Shown in pieces: positions 1 to 7,797 of a stretch of DNA of 64,000 bases (position 1 is its first letter; each line of letters begins with the position of its first letter). Location: the NCBI RefSeq assembly GCF_031432425.1, contig NZ_JAVKPH010000018.1, positions 1 to 64,000 of the forward strand. The letters run 5' to 3'. The position numbers and the translations under genes were made by a program. Source of the DNA: Ruixingdingia sedimenti (GTDB lineage: Bacteria > Pseudomonadota > Alphaproteobacteria > Rhodobacterales > Rhodobacteraceae). The notes under the pieces are model-generated. The model saw nothing but the letters and a program-made list of their open reading frames with translations, did not search any database and was not told where the DNA came from.

Positions 1-77
1 GGTCTTTGTCGATGCTCATACGTGGGTCTCCTCTGAGAGCAGTTACCACGTCAGCGCACAAAATTTAGGATAGTCCC
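1..77 (-). mobile_element. IS256-like element, one end only (runs off left edge)
   Basis: On the minus strand an ATG at 17-15, preceded by an AGGAG ribosome binding site, opens a frame reading MSIDKD. That resembles the start of alphaproteobacterial IS256-family transposases. About 40 bases further upstream lies a sequence of the form GGGACTATCCTAAATTTTGT, ending near 77, which looks like an IS256-type terminal inverted repeat. Homology to the neighbouring IS3-type OrfB stops at the same place, so this element appears to have inserted into the IS3 element. Only about six codons of the transposase are in the window, so the family call is tentative. Confidence 0.45.
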
Positions 78-281
78 GACCTTGAAGCCTTCCTGAACCA
101 GCAGTCCCTGCAGCATTCGGCTGCCCGCGAACGGGAACTCCATGTGCAGCTTGTCGATCCGGTGCATCAGCTTCAGATCGGCGTCCGACACCGGGCGTGG
201 CTTGTAGTAAACGGCTCCCCGGCTGATCCCCAGCACGATGGCCTGGCGGCTGACGCTCAGCTTCGCGACAGGATCGATCAT
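78..281 (-). pseudogene. IS3-family transposase OrfB, N-terminal fragment
   Basis: About 68 residues match the start of IS3 OrfB (HTH_21-type region): VSRQAIVLGISRGAVYYKPR followed by an FPFAGSRML segment. Homology ends after EGFKVG and the frame then runs through unrelated sequence to a stop at 51-53. The DDE catalytic core is absent, so the fragment cannot be an active transposase. Its ATG overlaps the stop of orfA (ATGA at 281-278), the arrangement used by IS3 elements to make an OrfAB fusion by frameshifting. Confidence 0.75.
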
Positions 282-589
282 CTTCTTGCGCTCGCCAACA
301 GACCCGCCTTGCCGAGCGCGCCGGACAAAAAATCGTTCTCCAGCGTCAGCTCTCCGATCTTCGCATGCAGGGTCTTCACATCGATGGTCGGCTCAGGCTC
401 GGCTTTCGGGGCCTCGCCGAACACCCCCGTCGCCCCCTCAAGCAGCTGATCGCGCCACTGTTTGATCTGGTTCGGATGGACGTCGAACTCCTGCGCCAGC
501 TCGATCATGGTCTTCTCGCCCTTGATCGCCGCCACCGCCACTTTCGCCTTGAATGCCGGGCTGTGGTTCCGGCGTGGTCGTCTTGCCAT
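278..589 (-). CDS. IS3-family transposase OrfA
   Basis: This 103-residue protein has the IS3/IS911 OrfA layout: a basic N-terminus (MARRPRRNHSPAFKAKVAVA), a helix-turn-helix with the typical DVHPNQIKQWRDQLLEGA segment, and a C-terminal leucine-zipper-like helix (KTLHAKIGELTLENDFL). In this family OrfA binds the terminal repeats and is joined to OrfB by frameshifting. A GAGGAGA ribosome binding site lies just upstream of the ATG. OrfA looks intact, but its partner OrfB is truncated. Confidence 0.85.
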   Translation of the reverse strand: MARRPRRNHSPAFKAKVAVAAIKGEKTMIELAQEFDVHPNQIKQWRDQLLEGATGVFGEAPKAEPEPTIDVKTLHAKIGELTLENDFLSGALGKAGLLASARR

Positions 590-676
590 GGTCTTCTCCT
601 CGCTTGCAGCATCATGCCGCCATTGCTCGGAAAATCCACTTATCCCGGCTGTTCAGATTGCCGGAACCACCTCTGA

Positions 677-1450
677 GATCACCTTCGCGGACTTGACGAT
701 GCCTTGATCGCCGCACGCGCCGCCTTGACCCAACGCCGGCAAGACCTCTTCGATCTTCAGCAGGATCTCCCCGAGATGCCAGTCGATGACCTGCGTAAAG
801 GGATCGATGCACTGGATGCGGCGATTACACTGCGCCAGCAGCGTCAGGGCGCCATTGAAAACCAGATCACCGTGGATGCCGCAAACCGCCAGAAACTGGC
901 CGGGTTGGAGGCCGAGATCGCGAAGGCGCGGGCTCAACTTGACGTTTGGCAAGCGGTCAACGCTGCGATCGGCTCTAGGAATGGCGATCGTTTCGCCCGC
1001 TTCGCGCAATCCATCACCTTGGATGTGCTAGCCGACAACGCAAACCGCCATCTTGCCGACCTGAACCCACGCTACCGCCTGCGTCGCGCGGCTGACCTTG
1101 CGCTGCAAGTTGAAGATATCGACATGGGCGGTGAGGCAAGGGCGACCCGCAGCTTGTCAGGCGGGGAGCGCTTCCTTGTGTCATTGGCCCTCGCACTGGC
1201 CCTGTCCCGGATGGGCGGCAAAGCCGGTTTGGCCGCAACTTTGTTCATCGACGAAGGCTTCGGCTCTCTTGACGCTGCGAGCCTCGATATGGCGATCGAC
1301 GCGCTGGAAGGTCTTCAGTCCCAGGGCAGACAAGTGGGCGTAATCAGCCACGTGGAGGCCATGAAAGACCGGATCCCGGTCCGTATCATGGTGACCAAGC
1401 AAGGCGGAGGGAAAAGCACCGTCAGGATTTCTGCGGACGGATCCAAGTGA
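677..1450 (+). pseudogene. sbcC: 3' remnant of sbcC (exonuclease subunit SbcC, C-terminal region)
   Basis: The frame has the C-terminal half of an SbcC/Rad50-type ATPase: a coiled-coil stretch, the ABC signature LSGGERFLVSLALALALSRM, Walker B with the D-loop (TLFIDEGFGSLD) and the H-loop region (QVGVISHVEAMKDRI). Full SbcC proteins are over 1000 residues with an N-terminal Walker A. Here only about 250 residues remain, directly after the IS3 element, and an in-frame TGA lies at 674-676. No Walker A is present, so it cannot be functional alone. Any translation would start at a TTG such as 704. It marks where the IS cut the host gene. Confidence 0.85.
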
Positions 1451-1674
1451 TGATATTAGGATCCTTGTTGGAAGCGTCAGCATTTTCAGCCACGTCAAAT
1501 CGCCGACGCATTTGCTGCGCGTCCTGCTTACAGAACAATCGAAAGCTGCAGGGCAATCCCAGAAAACACTCGCAACTGCTCGACGTTTCAAAGGCATGTC
1601 GGTTTTCGCTGTGTTTCTAAGGACTTCGGCCCCTCTTGCTTCCACAGTGCTTCCACGGGTGGTGCAAACGCAAA

Positions 1675-1694
1675 CGCCGCCCCGGAGGGCGGCG
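1675..1694 (-). terminator. factor-independent terminator of the tRNA-fMet locus
   Basis: A perfect 8-bp GC stem (CGCCGCCC paired with GGGCGGCG, loop CGGA) lies 28 bases beyond the CCA end of the tRNA fragment. On the minus strand it is followed by a T-rich TTTGCGTTTG tract. The position and orientation fit the native terminator of the tRNA gene, which supports the view that this side of the junction is the original chromosome. Confidence 0.6.
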
Positions 1695-1722
1695 CATAAG
1701 CGTTTGATAACGCGAAAGATCT

Positions 1723-1769
1723 TGGTTGCGGGGGCAGGATTTGAACCTGCGGCCTTCAGGTTATGAGCC
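1723..1769 (-). tRNA. 3' fragment of initiator tRNA-Met (attachment-site remnant)
   Basis: On the minus strand this reads from the anticodon loop (GGCTCATAACC, anticodon CAT) through a T-arm with GTTCAAAT to an encoded CCA. The acceptor 3' strand is CCCCGCA plus A73, with the A72 typical of initiator tRNA (C1:A72 mismatch). The D-arm and the 5' acceptor strand are missing: upstream of the loop the sequence is unrelated. It is therefore not a working tRNA. A displaced 3' half that keeps its own terminator is what remains when an integrative element inserts at a tRNA gene, so the element should extend from 1770 rightward and an intact tRNA-fMet should lie at its far end. Confidence 0.75.
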
Positions 1770-2343
1770 CATTCACGAGCGATTCCAATAACTTAGTCTT
1801 TTCAAGCACATAGCCGACAAGCCTTTGATTTCACGAATTTTCCACCCTGAAGCTGGCTGACATTCGCATGCATCTGCCGAAATAGACCGTCGAAAACTGA
1901 CGTACGCTCGTTGACATGGCGTTGACATGGAAAATCGGCAGCGCAGGGTAACATGATCGCTTTCGGCCCTTAGCAGCCCTTCGTGCGGATCACAGCCAAC
2001 GGCGGCTATGTGGAAAACGTGATCCCCGGTGCCTCCAGATCGATCCAAATGCTGGGCCATACTCCCGACGCGTATCACACCAGAGCACACCATTGCGATT
2101 TATGAAGGCGCGGGGGTTGCCATAGCCTTTTGGAAAGAAAGGTTGAAACCGCGCCATCTGTGCGTCTGTCAGCCAGAAAAGGTTGCTTATCGGTCAGTCT
2201 CCTCACGGAGTCCGAGTGACGCAGCGAGCGAATGATCAATTGGTCCTGACTTGGTGGAGGGGGCAAGTCAGAGCCCAACAGAGGTCCGCCATCGTTTGTG
2301 CTCGCAGAAGGTCAAGACCTGCAAATGATACTCGCGGCGAAAG
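1770..2343. other. no intact gene; decayed sequence at the predicted element edge
   Basis: About 570 bases lie between the tRNA fragment and the AraC gene. Only short, unconvincing frames are present. One plus-strand frame near 1980-2100 reads through a SIQMLGHTP segment, faintly like the C-terminal region of tyrosine recombinases. The catalytic Arg/His/Tyr set cannot be followed, so I do not call it a gene. No RNA gene or clear promoter is seen. Confidence 0.4.
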
Positions 2344-3225
2344 TCATGCTCTGTTCTGGTACTGGGCTGGCGTCACACCTACTATCTTGCGAAATGTACG
2401 GCAAAGGTGGCTTTGGTCGGAGAAACCGCAGTCCAGCGCGACCGACTTAAGTGGAAGGCGCCCGCGTCGGAGCATCTCCTGTGCCTTGCTGACACGTTTC
2501 TGGATTACAAAGGCGTATGGGGCGATCCCGAAGTCGGCCTTGAACTGGCGGGAAAAGTGAAACGGGCTGAGGCCGACGGCAGCGGCGAGATCGTCAAGGC
2601 TGATGTTTTCGCTGAGCTGGTCTTCGATGAGGTCTATGATGCGTTTGCGTTGAGTCGGGCTGAAGGCGGAGCCGCTTTCATCGGCAAGCCGGATCCGGGC
2701 ATAGCGTCGCAGCATATGCACCGCGATCTGGTTGCGCAGCGCGTCAATCATCAGGCGCTGCCCCATGCCACCGTTGCGCAGTTCGTTTTCAAGCATGTGG
2801 AAGCAGTTTAGCAGAACCGGATCCTCGGCCGAAACCTGATCTTGTATCTCGACGGATTGCGGACTGCGGCCAAACACGGTCTGTGCCGTGTCCTCAAGGC
2901 AGTCATGACCGATGTAGATATGCCGAACCTTGATCGGTTCTGCCCAGCACCACGTGGATTGCTCGGCCCGCGTCAAAAGCGAGATCCTGCCCCTGCCAAC
3001 GGGCGCGCTTTGCCTTGATCCGCCACTTGTTCGCAGCATGGTCGTCGGATTTCCGTCGTAGGCTACGATCATGTAATCGCGCATCGCGGGGATGGCCGCG
3101 TCCTGGCGATCGTAGTGGTAGCCTTTCATCGTGATGCCCTTCCAGTCCCGGCCGGAACTGTCCATCGTGATTGTGCCGGGAATCCACTCAGGAATCCGGT
3201 CTGGCGTCACGAGTGCTTTCTGCAT
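2344..3225 (-). CDS. AraC/XylS-family transcriptional regulator
   Basis: A 293-residue protein with a non-conserved N-terminal sensing domain (about 1-185) and a C-terminal AraC DNA-binding domain of two helix-turn-helices: LDDLAAAVGLSPFHFSRQFK, then VALDCGFSDQSHLCRTFRKIVGVTPAQYQ. The length is normal for the family. It is the last gene of the minus-strand arm of the catabolic cluster, 53 bases after the CoA-transferase. In Acinetobacter the cyclohexanol cluster is activated by an AraC-type protein (ChnR), so a ChnR-like role is a reasonable inference. The ligand cannot be told from sequence. Confidence 0.85.
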   Translation of the reverse strand: MQKALVTPDRIPEWIPGTITMDSSGRDWKGITMKGYHYDRQDAAIPAMRDYMIVAYDGNPTTMLRTSGGSRQSAPVGRGRISLLTRAEQSTWCWAEPIKVRHIYIGHDCLEDTAQTVFGRSPQSVEIQDQVSAEDPVLLNCFHMLENELRNGGMGQRLMIDALRNQIAVHMLRRYARIRLADESGSAFSPTQRKRIIDLIEDQLSENISLDDLAAAVGLSPFHFSRQFKADFGIAPYAFVIQKRVSKAQEMLRRGRLPLKSVALDCGFSDQSHLCRTFRKIVGVTPAQYQNRA

Positions 3226-3278
3226 CTGGCTCCCCCTTTATTGGCGGTCGGGCCGAGTTGGCGGCCCGGCTTTGCGCG

Positions 3279-4484
3279 TCATCTCTGAACCGTGTCCGTC
3301 CGTTCCTCAAGAACGACGCCCGACTGCGTCAGATCGTCGATCTGCTGTTCCGAAAAACCCGCCTCCTTGAGCAGGACACGGCTATGCTGTGCGAACCGGG
3401 GCGGGGCGGCGCGGACTTCGCCTGGTGTCCGCGACAGACGTGCCGGAACGCCAGTGCCCTTGTAGCTGCCGACCGACACCACCATGCCGCGATGGCGGGT
3501 ATGCGGGTGGTCAAGCGCGTCGATCACGTTGCGCACCACGCCTGCCGGGACACCTGCGCGCAGCAGCGCGGGTTCAAGCGCCCGGGCGTCGCTCTCCGCA
3601 AGGCGCGCAGACAGGATTTCCGTGATTTCGGCGCGGTGGGCCAGCCGGGCAGCGTTGTCGGCAAAGCGGGGGTCTTGCGGGACGTCGGACAGGCCTAGCA
3701 CCTCGCAGAGCTTGGCGAACTGGCCGTTGTTGCCAACGGCGAGGTATAACTTGCCGGTTCGGGTTTCGAACATGTCATAGGGCACGATGTTGGGGTGCCC
3801 GTTGCCGGTGGCAACCGGGACCTTTCCCGACATGAGGCTGTTTGCAGCTTGCGGGTGCATCATGCTGATGGCGCAGTCGTAAAGTGGCACTTCGATTGCT
3901 TGGCCCAGCCCAGAGCGGAACCGTTCGATGATAGCCGCCAGCACCGCATTGCAGGCGATGAGTCCTGTGCCGATATCCACGATGGGCGTGCCCATCCGCG
4001 TCGGGCCATTGGCCGGGTTTCCGTTGATGCTCATCAGGCCGGTCATCGCCTGCACCACGGCGTCATAGCCGGGGAAGCCGCCCAACGGGCCATCGGCACC
4101 AAAGCCGGTGACGTGACAAAGGATCAGGCGGGGAAAACGGTTCTTGAGCACCGCATCATAGCCGAGACCCCATTTTTCCAAAGCACCGGACTTGAAGTTG
4201 TGGACCAGGACGTCGGCGCCTTCGAGCAGGCGCAGGATCACGTCGCGCCCCTCGGGCTTGCCGATGTCGATGGCGATGGAGCGCTTGTTGCGGTTGGCGC
4301 CGGAAAAATAGGCGGAAAGCCCGTCGTTGAAGGGCGGGCCCCAGCCGCGCGTCTCGTCCCCTTGCGGAGGCTCGACCTTGATGATCTCGGCGCCATGGTC
4401 GGCCAGCGTCTGGGTGCAATAGGGGCCGCCCAGCACGCGGCTGAGGTCAAGGACGCGGATTCCGTCAAGCGCGCCGGGCATCAC
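3279..4484 (-). CDS. class III CoA-transferase (CaiB/BaiF family)
   Basis: A 401-residue protein of normal family length. It carries the N-terminal GIRVLDLSRVLGGPYCTQTLADHGAEIIKVE region (residues 8-38), an LVHNFKSGALEKWG segment and the catalytic aspartate within GTPIVDIGTG (about D170). Family members move CoA between an acyl-CoA and a carboxylate through an aspartyl anhydride. Its start overlaps the stop of the alcohol dehydrogenase gene by four bases (4481-4484). In this cluster the likely acceptor is adipate or a similar dicarboxylate, made ready for beta-oxidation in place of an ATP-using ligase. That substrate is inference. Confidence 0.88.
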   Translation of the reverse strand: MMPGALDGIRVLDLSRVLGGPYCTQTLADHGAEIIKVEPPQGDETRGWGPPFNDGLSAYFSGANRNKRSIAIDIGKPEGRDVILRLLEGADVLVHNFKSGALEKWGLGYDAVLKNRFPRLILCHVTGFGADGPLGGFPGYDAVVQAMTGLMSINGNPANGPTRMGTPIVDIGTGLIACNAVLAAIIERFRSGLGQAIEVPLYDCAISMMHPQAANSLMSGKVPVATGNGHPNIVPYDMFETRTGKLYLAVGNNGQFAKLCEVLGLSDVPQDPRFADNAARLAHRAEITEILSARLAESDARALEPALLRAGVPAGVVRNVIDALDHPHTRHRGMVVSVGSYKGTGVPARLSRTPGEVRAAPPRFAQHSRVLLKEAGFSEQQIDDLTQSGVVLEERTDTVQR

Positions 4485-5638
4485 AACACCTCGCGGTAAA
4501 GGGAGGCCACGTCGTCGGCCGTCATGTCGCGCGGGTTGGTGGCCAGCAGCCGGCTGATACCGGTCACGACCTCGTTTGCCATGCCGGGAATGGCGGCCTC
4601 GGTCACACCAACCTCGGACAGGCGGGCCTTGAGGCCGCTGGCCTTCAGCATCCGCTCCATTTCCTCGATCAGGGCAAGGGCCGCCGCCGCGTCGGAGTTG
4701 AAATGGCGGGCAGGCAAAAGGAGACGCGACAGGCGGGCGTATTCCGCCTCGGCGACGGGCAGGTTGAAGCGCAGGACCGGGCCTGCCACCAGCGCGTTGG
4801 CATGGCCGTGCGGAACGTGGAAACCGGTGCCAAGGGGATAGGACAGCGCGTGGATCGCGCCGACGCTGGCGTTGATGAAGGCCATCCCGGCCAGAGTGGC
4901 GCCCAGCAACATCGCTTCGCGCGCCTCAAGGTCCGTCGGGGTATCCAGCACGCGGGGCAGGTTCTGGCCCAGAAGGACCAGCGCCTTGTCGGCCAGACCG
5001 TCGGAAATAGGGTTCTTGCGGGTGCGGCTGGTTGCGGCCTCGATCGCATGCACCATCGCATCCAGTGCGGTGGCCGCAGTGATCGAACGTGGCATCCCGA
5101 GCGTGAGCTTGGCATCCAGAAGGGCGATGTCGGGCAGAAGCTGCGGCGCATAGACCGCCTTCTTCTCGTGGCTCTCCGATGTCAGCACCGAAACCCAGGT
5201 CACCTCGGACCCGGTTCCGGCGGTGGTCGGCACCTGGATCAGTGGCAGGCGCTGGCCCCTCACGCGGTCCACGCCGATCATGTCGGCAATCGGCTGGCCG
5301 CTGGCCACGGCGACCGCCACGACCTTTGCGGTATCGAGCGAACTGCCGCCGCCCAGACCGATGACGCCGTCGGCGCCGAAGCTAGTCGCGGCCTCAACTG
5401 CGGCCTCGACAACCGCGATGGGTGGGTCGGCCTGCACTTTATCAAAGATCTCGGCAGCGATGCCTGCGCCGTTGAGTGCCGCGACCGCCTCACCGGCAAA
5501 ACCGCAGGCGACGATGCCGGGGTCGGTGATCACGAAGGCGCGGGTGACTGACAGACCTTTGGTCAGGCTGCCAAGCTGGGCGAGGCCGCCGCTCTGGCAG
5601 ACGATGCTGGGGGTGGCGAGAAAGTTGAAATCCATCAT
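4481..5638 (-). CDS. iron-containing alcohol dehydrogenase
   Basis: A 385-residue group III (Fe-dependent) alcohol dehydrogenase. The N-terminal dinucleotide fold contains GLGGGSSLDTAKVVA, followed by TAGTGSEVT. The metal ligands are in the AMVHAIEA region and in HALSYPLGTGFHVPHGHANA. Family members are cytosolic NAD(P)-dependent enzymes acting on primary alcohols and hydroxy-acids. It lies between the acyl-CoA dehydrogenase (14-base gap) and the CoA-transferase (overlapping stop/start). In the proposed pathway it would oxidise 6-hydroxyhexanoate to 6-oxohexanoate. In the Acinetobacter cluster that step uses a zinc enzyme (ChnD), so this would be a non-homologous replacement. Confidence 0.88.
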   Translation of the reverse strand: MMDFNFLATPSIVCQSGGLAQLGSLTKGLSVTRAFVITDPGIVACGFAGEAVAALNGAGIAAEIFDKVQADPPIAVVEAAVEAATSFGADGVIGLGGGSSLDTAKVVAVAVASGQPIADMIGVDRVRGQRLPLIQVPTTAGTGSEVTWVSVLTSESHEKKAVYAPQLLPDIALLDAKLTLGMPRSITAATALDAMVHAIEAATSRTRKNPISDGLADKALVLLGQNLPRVLDTPTDLEAREAMLLGATLAGMAFINASVGAIHALSYPLGTGFHVPHGHANALVAGPVLRFNLPVAEAEYARLSRLLLPARHFNSDAAAALALIEEMERMLKASGLKARLSEVGVTEAAIPGMANEVVTGISRLLATNPRDMTADDVASLYREVL

Positions 5639-5652
5639 GGGCTCCGGTTCGG

Positions 5653-6816
5653 TCAGGCGGCAGCAGCATCGCGGATCATGTTCCGCGCGATCAGAACCTG
5701 CTGGATCTGGGTGGTGCCTTCGTAGATGCGGAAAAGGCGCACATCGCGGTAGAAGCGTTCGACGGCATATTCGGCCATGTAGCCTGCGCCGCCGTGGATC
5801 TGCACCGCCCGGTCGGCCACCCGGCCCACCATTTCCGAGGCATACATCTTGCAGCAGGCGGCATCGGTGGACACGTTCGCCCCGGCGTCCTTGCGCCGGG
5901 CTGTTTCCTCGATCATGCAGCGGGCGGCGAAGGCTTCGGTGCGGCTGTCTGCCAGCATGGCCTGAATCAGTTGCTTTTCGGCAATCGGTTCGCCGAACTG
6001 GCGGCGCTCCATCGCATAGGCCAGCGCATCGCGGATCAGCCGTTCGGCTGCCCCGACGCAGACTGCCGAGATATGCAGACGCCCCCGGTCCAGCACCTTC
6101 ATCGCGGTCTTGAAGCCTTGGTTTTCCCGCGCCGGGCCACCAATGATGTTGGCGGCGGGGACGCGGACATCTTCAAGGATCACGTCGCAGGTGTGCGAGC
6201 CCTTCTGACCCATCTTCTTGTCGGGCTGGCCCAGCGACAGGCCTTGCGTTCCGGCCTCGACGATGAAGGCGCTGACGCCGGACGATCCCTTTGTCTCGGG
6301 ATTGGTGCGGGCAAAAACGGTGAAGACATCGGCGCGCGACGCGTTGGTGATATAGCGCTTGGTCCCGTTCAGCACGAAATGGTCACCATCGCGGCGGGCG
6401 GTGGTGCGCAAGCTGCCTGCGTCCGACCCAGCATCCGGTTCGGTCAGCGCAAAGGAGGCGATCATTTCGCCGGAAGCCAGCGCGGGCAGGTATTTCGCCT
6501 TCTGTTCGGCGGTGCCGTCGATGATGATGCCCTGCGACCCGATGCCGTTGTTGGTGCCGACCAGTGAGCGGAACACCGGCGAGGTCTGACCCAGCACGAA
6601 GGCGGCCTGCACCTCTTCGGACATGGAAAGGCCAAGGCCGCCGTATTCCTCTGGGATCGACATGCCGAAAAGGCCCATTTCCCGGATCTCCTGCACCAGC
6701 GCGGGCGGGATCGCGTCTTCTTCGGCGACCAGCGCCTCGTTCGGGATCAGGCGTTCCTTGACGAAGCGGTCGAGCGCGTCGAGGAACTGGGCGAGTGTAT
6801 CGGAGTCTAGGGCCAT
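5653..6816 (-). CDS. acyl-CoA dehydrogenase
   Basis: A 387-residue flavoprotein with the three-domain layout of the family: the N-terminal helical domain (FGMSIPEEYGGLGLSM), the FAD/substrate motif SFALTEPDAGSDAGSLRTTA, and the C-terminal helical domain ending in RIYEGTTQIQQVLIARNMIR. The Glu of YEGT (about E366) is the usual catalytic base of short/medium-chain members. It would desaturate adipyl-CoA or a similar acyl-CoA to the 2-enoyl-CoA and pass electrons to the ETF encoded at 15110-16799. It is the second gene of the minus-strand operon, 14 bases after the IclR regulator. Confidence 0.9.
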   Translation of the reverse strand: MALDSDTLAQFLDALDRFVKERLIPNEALVAEEDAIPPALVQEIREMGLFGMSIPEEYGGLGLSMSEEVQAAFVLGQTSPVFRSLVGTNNGIGSQGIIIDGTAEQKAKYLPALASGEMIASFALTEPDAGSDAGSLRTTARRDGDHFVLNGTKRYITNASRADVFTVFARTNPETKGSSGVSAFIVEAGTQGLSLGQPDKKMGQKGSHTCDVILEDVRVPAANIIGGPARENQGFKTAMKVLDRGRLHISAVCVGAAERLIRDALAYAMERRQFGEPIAEKQLIQAMLADSRTEAFAARCMIEETARRKDAGANVSTDAACCKMYASEMVGRVADRAVQIHGGAGYMAEYAVERFYRDVRLFRIYEGTTQIQQVLIARNMIRDAAAA

Positions 6817-6830
6817 GGTATTCTCTGGGG

Positions 6831-7637
6831 TCAGGGGGCTACGGCCGCCACGTGGCGGACAACGTTGATAAGGCGGGGCGCGACATCACTTTCGATCCAG
6901 TCGCGCGTCAGGGTCTGCGAGGGGCCGCCACAGTTGAAGGCGACGATGGGCGAGCCGTCGCGTGGGATGAAGGGCACCGCCACCGCGTTCACGTCGCGCT
7001 TCCATTCGGTATAGGAGGTGCAGTAGCCACGGGTCTGGTAATCCTCGATCGCCTTTTCGATACCGGGCTGGACGTTTGGCCAGTTCTCGCCTTCGTGCTC
7101 GCGCACCTCGTCGATCATCCGGGCGCGCTCGTCCTCGGGGTGGGCGGCGATACAGGCCCGGCCGACTGCGGTGGTGGCCAGCTTGATATGCGCGCCGACT
7201 TCGATCGCGAGCGTCACCGCATTGGTGCCCTTGCAGCGTTCCAGATAGACCATCGACAGGCGGTCGCGGCTGGCCATTGCCACCGGCATCCCGGTGTAAT
7301 CGGCGAGTTCCTGCATGTAAGGCTTGGCCAGTTGCCGCAGGGGCATCCCAGCAAGGCAGGAAAAGCCCAGTGACAGCACCGGGGGCGCCAACACGTAGCG
7401 CGCGGTGTCTGGGTTGTAGCTGAGATACCCCAGTTTGTGCAGCGTGTAGGTCAGCCGTGAGACGGTGGATTTGCTGAGCGCCGCGCGTTCGGCAAGATCG
7501 CGGTTGCCCAGCGCCTCGCCCTCACGCCGGAAGGCGCGCAGAAGTTCCAGGCCGCGCGCCAAGGCCACCACGAAGTCGCGGTCCTGTTCGTCATCCTCGG
7601 GTTTCTCCTTCCTTGGCCTCACGGTGTCCCTCCTCAA
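6831..7637 (-). CDS. IclR-family transcriptional regulator
   Basis: A 268-residue protein with an N-terminal winged helix (about 22-85; LRAFRREGEALGNRDLAERA, then SKSTVSRLTYTLHKLGYL) and a C-terminal IclR effector domain (about 100-260). The pattern is that of IclR proteins acting on aromatic and dicarboxylate catabolism (PcaR/PobR type). It heads the minus-strand operon and is divergent from the aldehyde dehydrogenase operon. The 160-base gap holds a perfect 15-bp palindrome at 7707-7721, a likely operator. It probably controls both arms in response to a pathway intermediate. Confidence 0.88.
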   Translation of the reverse strand: MRRDTVRPRKEKPEDDEQDRDFVVALARGLELLRAFRREGEALGNRDLAERAALSKSTVSRLTYTLHKLGYLSYNPDTARYVLAPPVLSLGFSCLAGMPLRQLAKPYMQELADYTGMPVAMASRDRLSMVYLERCKGTNAVTLAIEVGAHIKLATTAVGRACIAAHPEDERARMIDEVREHEGENWPNVQPGIEKAIEDYQTRGYCTSYTEWKRDVNAVAVPFIPRDGSPIVAFNCGGPSQTLTRDWIESDVAPRLINVVRHVAAVAP

Positions 7638-7706
7638 GGACAGATGCTGCGTATTGAATGATCTCTAAAGCAAAGATATGGTCCACGTCAATACTGAGGA
7701 ATATTT

Positions 7707-7721
7707 TTCCGCATAGCGGAA
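7707..7721. promoter_or_regulatory. putative IclR-type operator (TTCCGC-ATA-GCGGAA)
   Basis: A perfect inverted repeat with 6-bp arms and a 3-bp centre lies between the divergent IclR gene and the aldehyde dehydrogenase operon, inside an AT-rich stretch. The form TTCCGCNNNGCGGAA matches the kind of short palindrome recognised by IclR-family regulators. Binding is inferred from position and symmetry only. Confidence 0.55.
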
Positions 7722-7797
7722 TAAAGAAGCTGCCCGCCTTATCCCGCTTGCATCAATGGAACAGCGGGTGGCGCTGCCAAGCGAGGACGTGAACATC

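Larger units (their letters stand above)
78..655 (-). mobile_element. truncated IS3-family insertion sequence
   Basis: It contains a complete OrfA and the first part of OrfB in the usual overlapping arrangement, on the minus strand. The OrfB side is cut off near 77 by the IS256-like end. The outer end lies between about 655 and 681: read on the minus strand, a TGAACAGCC start occurs at 655 and another TGA-type start at 681. The element separates the sbcC remnant from whatever lies to the left. It is not expected to move on its own because OrfB, which carries the DDE catalytic residues, is truncated. Confidence 0.75.

Noticed and set aside
1980..2100. Tyrosine recombinase remnant beside the tRNA fragment
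   Set aside because: Only a SIQMLGHTP-like stretch is visible; the catalytic Arg and Tyr cannot be found, so chance similarity is as likely.
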